Assembly: GCF_001969265.1 (NCBI RefSeq)
Contig: NZ_CP019304.1
Coordinates: 4,340,001 to 4,404,000 of the forward strand
DNA length: 64,000 nt
Direction of reading: 5' to 3'
Source: Arthrobacter sp. QXT-31
GTDB lineage: Bacteria > Actinomycetota > Actinomycetes > Actinomycetales > Micrococcaceae
Shown here piece after piece: positions 62,347-64,000 of this stretch; position 1 is the first letter of the stretch; each line of letters opens with the position of its first letter. The notes below the pieces were generated by a model. The model saw only the letters and a list, made by a program, of their open reading frames with translations. It was not told the DNA's origin and did no database searches. The position numbers were made by a program, and so were the translations under genes.

Positions 62347-62871
62347 CTATCCCTCTTGAGGCAGAGAGTAGGAAGATCCCGACGGCGTCCGGTCCAGCAC
62401 GCCGAAATCAACCAGGTAGCGGCGCAGCAGCACAACATCGTCCGTGTAACTCAGGAGGCGCTCGTTGACCTGCCGCTCGGTGAGCTTCTCGCCTGGTTGG
62501 AAGGATTCGCCGGCAATCCAGGCCAGGAGTTCCCGGCGGTCCGCCTGGTTGGCCGGATACCTGTCGATCCGGCCCAGGCGCATGAAGCGGGCCACACCAG
62601 TTTTGGCCTGGCGCTTGGGCTGCTGTGTGAGGAGGTCCCGGAAGATGGAGTCGGAAGCCTTCAGTTCGTTGCCGGCTTTGCGCTCCACCAGGCCTGCCTC
62701 GAGCAGGACGGCGATGGCCCGGTCCCGCCGTCGGCCGGCCTGCCCGGCACCCGCATCCGGGAGCGTGGCACCCAGCACAATCTGTGCGTAGGCCGTCCGC
62801 GCATCGTGGTTGGCGAGCGCTGCCATGACGCGGCGCCAGTGCGGCCCGGCCTGGCTTGTCTCCCTGCTCAT
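62347..62871 (-). CDS. DUF2087 domain protein
   Basis: 174 residues. The first half (WRRVMAALANHDARTAYAQIVLG then a helix pair and LVERKAG) looks like a winged helix of the ArsR type; the second half is DUF2087 (RIDRYPANQADRRELLAWIA, then LTERQVNERLLSYTDDVVLLRRYLVD and LDRTPSGSSYSL). Probably a transcription regulator. The ATG at 62871 is chosen because AAGGGGGAAG precedes it; the upstream frame is Cys/Pro-rich noise. Confidence 0.8.
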   Translation of the reverse strand: MSRETSQAGPHWRRVMAALANHDARTAYAQIVLGATLPDAGAGQAGRRRDRAIAVLLEAGLVERKAGNELKASDSIFRDLLTQQPKRQAKTGVARFMRLGRIDRYPANQADRRELLAWIAGESFQPGEKLTERQVNERLLSYTDDVVLLRRYLVDFGVLDRTPSGSSYSLPQEG

Positions 62872-63145
62872 GGCTTCCCCCTTGCATCGGCCCTGCCATA
62901 AGGCCCCGACACCAGTATGGCGCGGGGTCGGCGTCGTGATGTGACACGATCTCGAGGATAATTGTCCGCAGCGGGCCTGAAACGGCAGAGAACAACCTGG
63001 ACTATTGCGCTGGCCGTGTTGGGCGCATGTCTTCTTTGGAGTCATACCAATGGTCCAGGTGGCCCGCCCACCCTCACGTTGCTCCGCCGTCGTCCCCTGT
63101 GCGGGGCATACTTAGGATGACCCGCCCCAGCAACGGAAGAAGCCA

Positions 63146-63985
63146 ATGACGCCAAACACTGCCGTCCCGAACATCACCCTGAACAACGGCGTCGAGATCC
63201 CCCAACTTGGCTTCGGAGTCTTCCAGGTCCCGCCGGAAGAGACCCAGCGCATTGTGGAGGACGCCCTGGAGGCCGGCTACCGCCACATCGACACGGCAGC
63301 GGCGTACCGCAACGAGGCCGCCGTCGGCGCCGCAATCGCCGCAACGGGGATCCCCCGTGAGGGCATCTTCATCACCACCAAGCTGCGGAACGGCGAGCAG
63401 GGCATGGCCCGGGAAGCCTTCCGGAACAGCTGCCGTGAACTGGGCGTGGACTACGTCGACCTGTACCTGATCCACTGGCCGGTGCCATCCCGGAACCTTT
63501 TTCCCGAGGCTTGGAAAGCCATGGAGACCCTGCACGCCGACGGTGAGATCCGCGCAATCGGCGTATCAAACTTCCTGGCGGACCACCTGGACACGCTCCT
63601 CCAGTCGGCGGACGTAGTTCCGGCTGTCAACCAGTTTGAGCTGCACCCGACATTCCAGCAGTCCGAACTGGCGGCGAAGAGCCGCTCCCTGGGCATCGCC
63701 GTGGAGGCGTACAGCCCCCTCGGCCAGGGTGCCGACCTGAACGCTGAGCCAGTGGCGACCGCTGCTGAAAAGTACGGCGTCAGCCCGGCCCAGGTTGTGC
63801 TGGCCTGGCACCTCTCGCACGGCACCATTGTCATTCCAAAGTCAGCCAACAGCGCCCGTATGCGGGACAACCTGGCGGCCGCCGGCGTCGTGCTCACGAC
63901 AGAGGAGATTAGCGGGATCACCGCCCTCGAGTCGGGTGCCCGCATCGGTTCCGACCCCGCCGTCGCCGCCCACAGTCAAATGTAA
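63146..63985 (+). CDS. Aldo/keto reductase
   Basis: 279 residues, NADPH-dependent (alpha/beta)8 barrel. Catalytic tetrad Asp49 (GYRHIDTA), Tyr54, Lys79 (ITTKL) and His110 (LYLIHWPVP); cofactor motif IPKSANSARMRDN near the C-terminus. Closest to the 2,5-diketo-D-gluconate reductase/AKR5 group. The substrate cannot be assigned. A TAGGAT -10-like element lies at 63114-63119. Confidence 0.92.
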   Translation: MTPNTAVPNITLNNGVEIPQLGFGVFQVPPEETQRIVEDALEAGYRHIDTAAAYRNEAAVGAAIAATGIPREGIFITTKLRNGEQGMAREAFRNSCRELGVDYVDLYLIHWPVPSRNLFPEAWKAMETLHADGEIRAIGVSNFLADHLDTLLQSADVVPAVNQFELHPTFQQSELAAKSRSLGIAVEAYSPLGQGADLNAEPVATAAEKYGVSPAQVVLAWHLSHGTIVIPKSANSARMRDNLAAAGVVLTTEEISGITALESGARIGSDPAVAAHSQM

Positions 63986-64000
63986 GGGGACCCGATGAAA

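Overview
The window looks like the chromosome of a high-GC actinobacterium of the Micrococcaceae, most likely Arthrobacter or Pseudarthrobacter. The evidence is the gene order rpiB-nei / tig-clpP1-clpP2-clpX / valS / ileS-folC-DUF4233-ndk / rne / rplU-rpmA-obg-proB-proA / nadD-rsfS, which follows in outline the mycobacterial Rv2466c-Rv2420c region; a mycothiol-type DsbA relative; an actinobacterial ileS T-box; and many leaderless promoters (TANNNT followed by 6-7 nt and the start codon). Assignments come from reading motifs and from family knowledge; no database search was run.

1-8 kb: DNA repair (nei-type glycosylase, winged-helix protein), tRNA-Gly and tRNA-Pro, and the protein quality-control block tig, clpP1, clpP2, clpX, then a DsbA-like protein of the Rv2466c family whose CxxC is CPFA. 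8-19 kb: valS of an archaeal-like type on the minus strand; small enzymes (DUF488, SDR, a membrane-anchored EEP phosphatase); then ileS behind a T-box, folC, a DUF4233 membrane protein, ndk, and a 31-bp perfect inverted repeat. 19-33.5 kb: VKOR, RNase E with a long leader, a TPP riboswitch with a ThiD-TenA fusion, rplU-rpmA-obg-proB-proA, a small membrane protein, nadD, a Pro/Ala-rich membrane protein and rsfS.

33.5-46 kb is accessory-flavoured: two tRNA-Ala(GGC) genes with matching promoters, two paralogous secreted proteins built on an EPGDDxGG repeat with the same direct-repeat element at the same distance from the start, a flavin monooxygenase-like protein, an rRNA-type methyltransferase, a ROK regulator, a lipoprotein, then metF (long structured leader with a 17-codon upstream ORF) and metE, a DUF2004 protein and a LysR regulator. 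46-51 kb: class Ib ribonucleotide reductase nrdHIEF behind a palindrome resembling an NrdR box.

51-60 kb is the most unusual part. A 1408-residue TIR / nSTAND ATPase / transmembrane / 14-blade WD40 protein overlaps by 4 nt (ATGA) a polytopic histidine kinase, which overlaps by 4 nt a NarL-type response regulator. The three look like one translationally coupled sensing unit. A divergent pair follows: a small unknown protein and a patatin-like phospholipase. The window ends with a GH15 glucanase/trehalase, a ChaB-like protein, a DUF2087 protein and an aldo/keto reductase.
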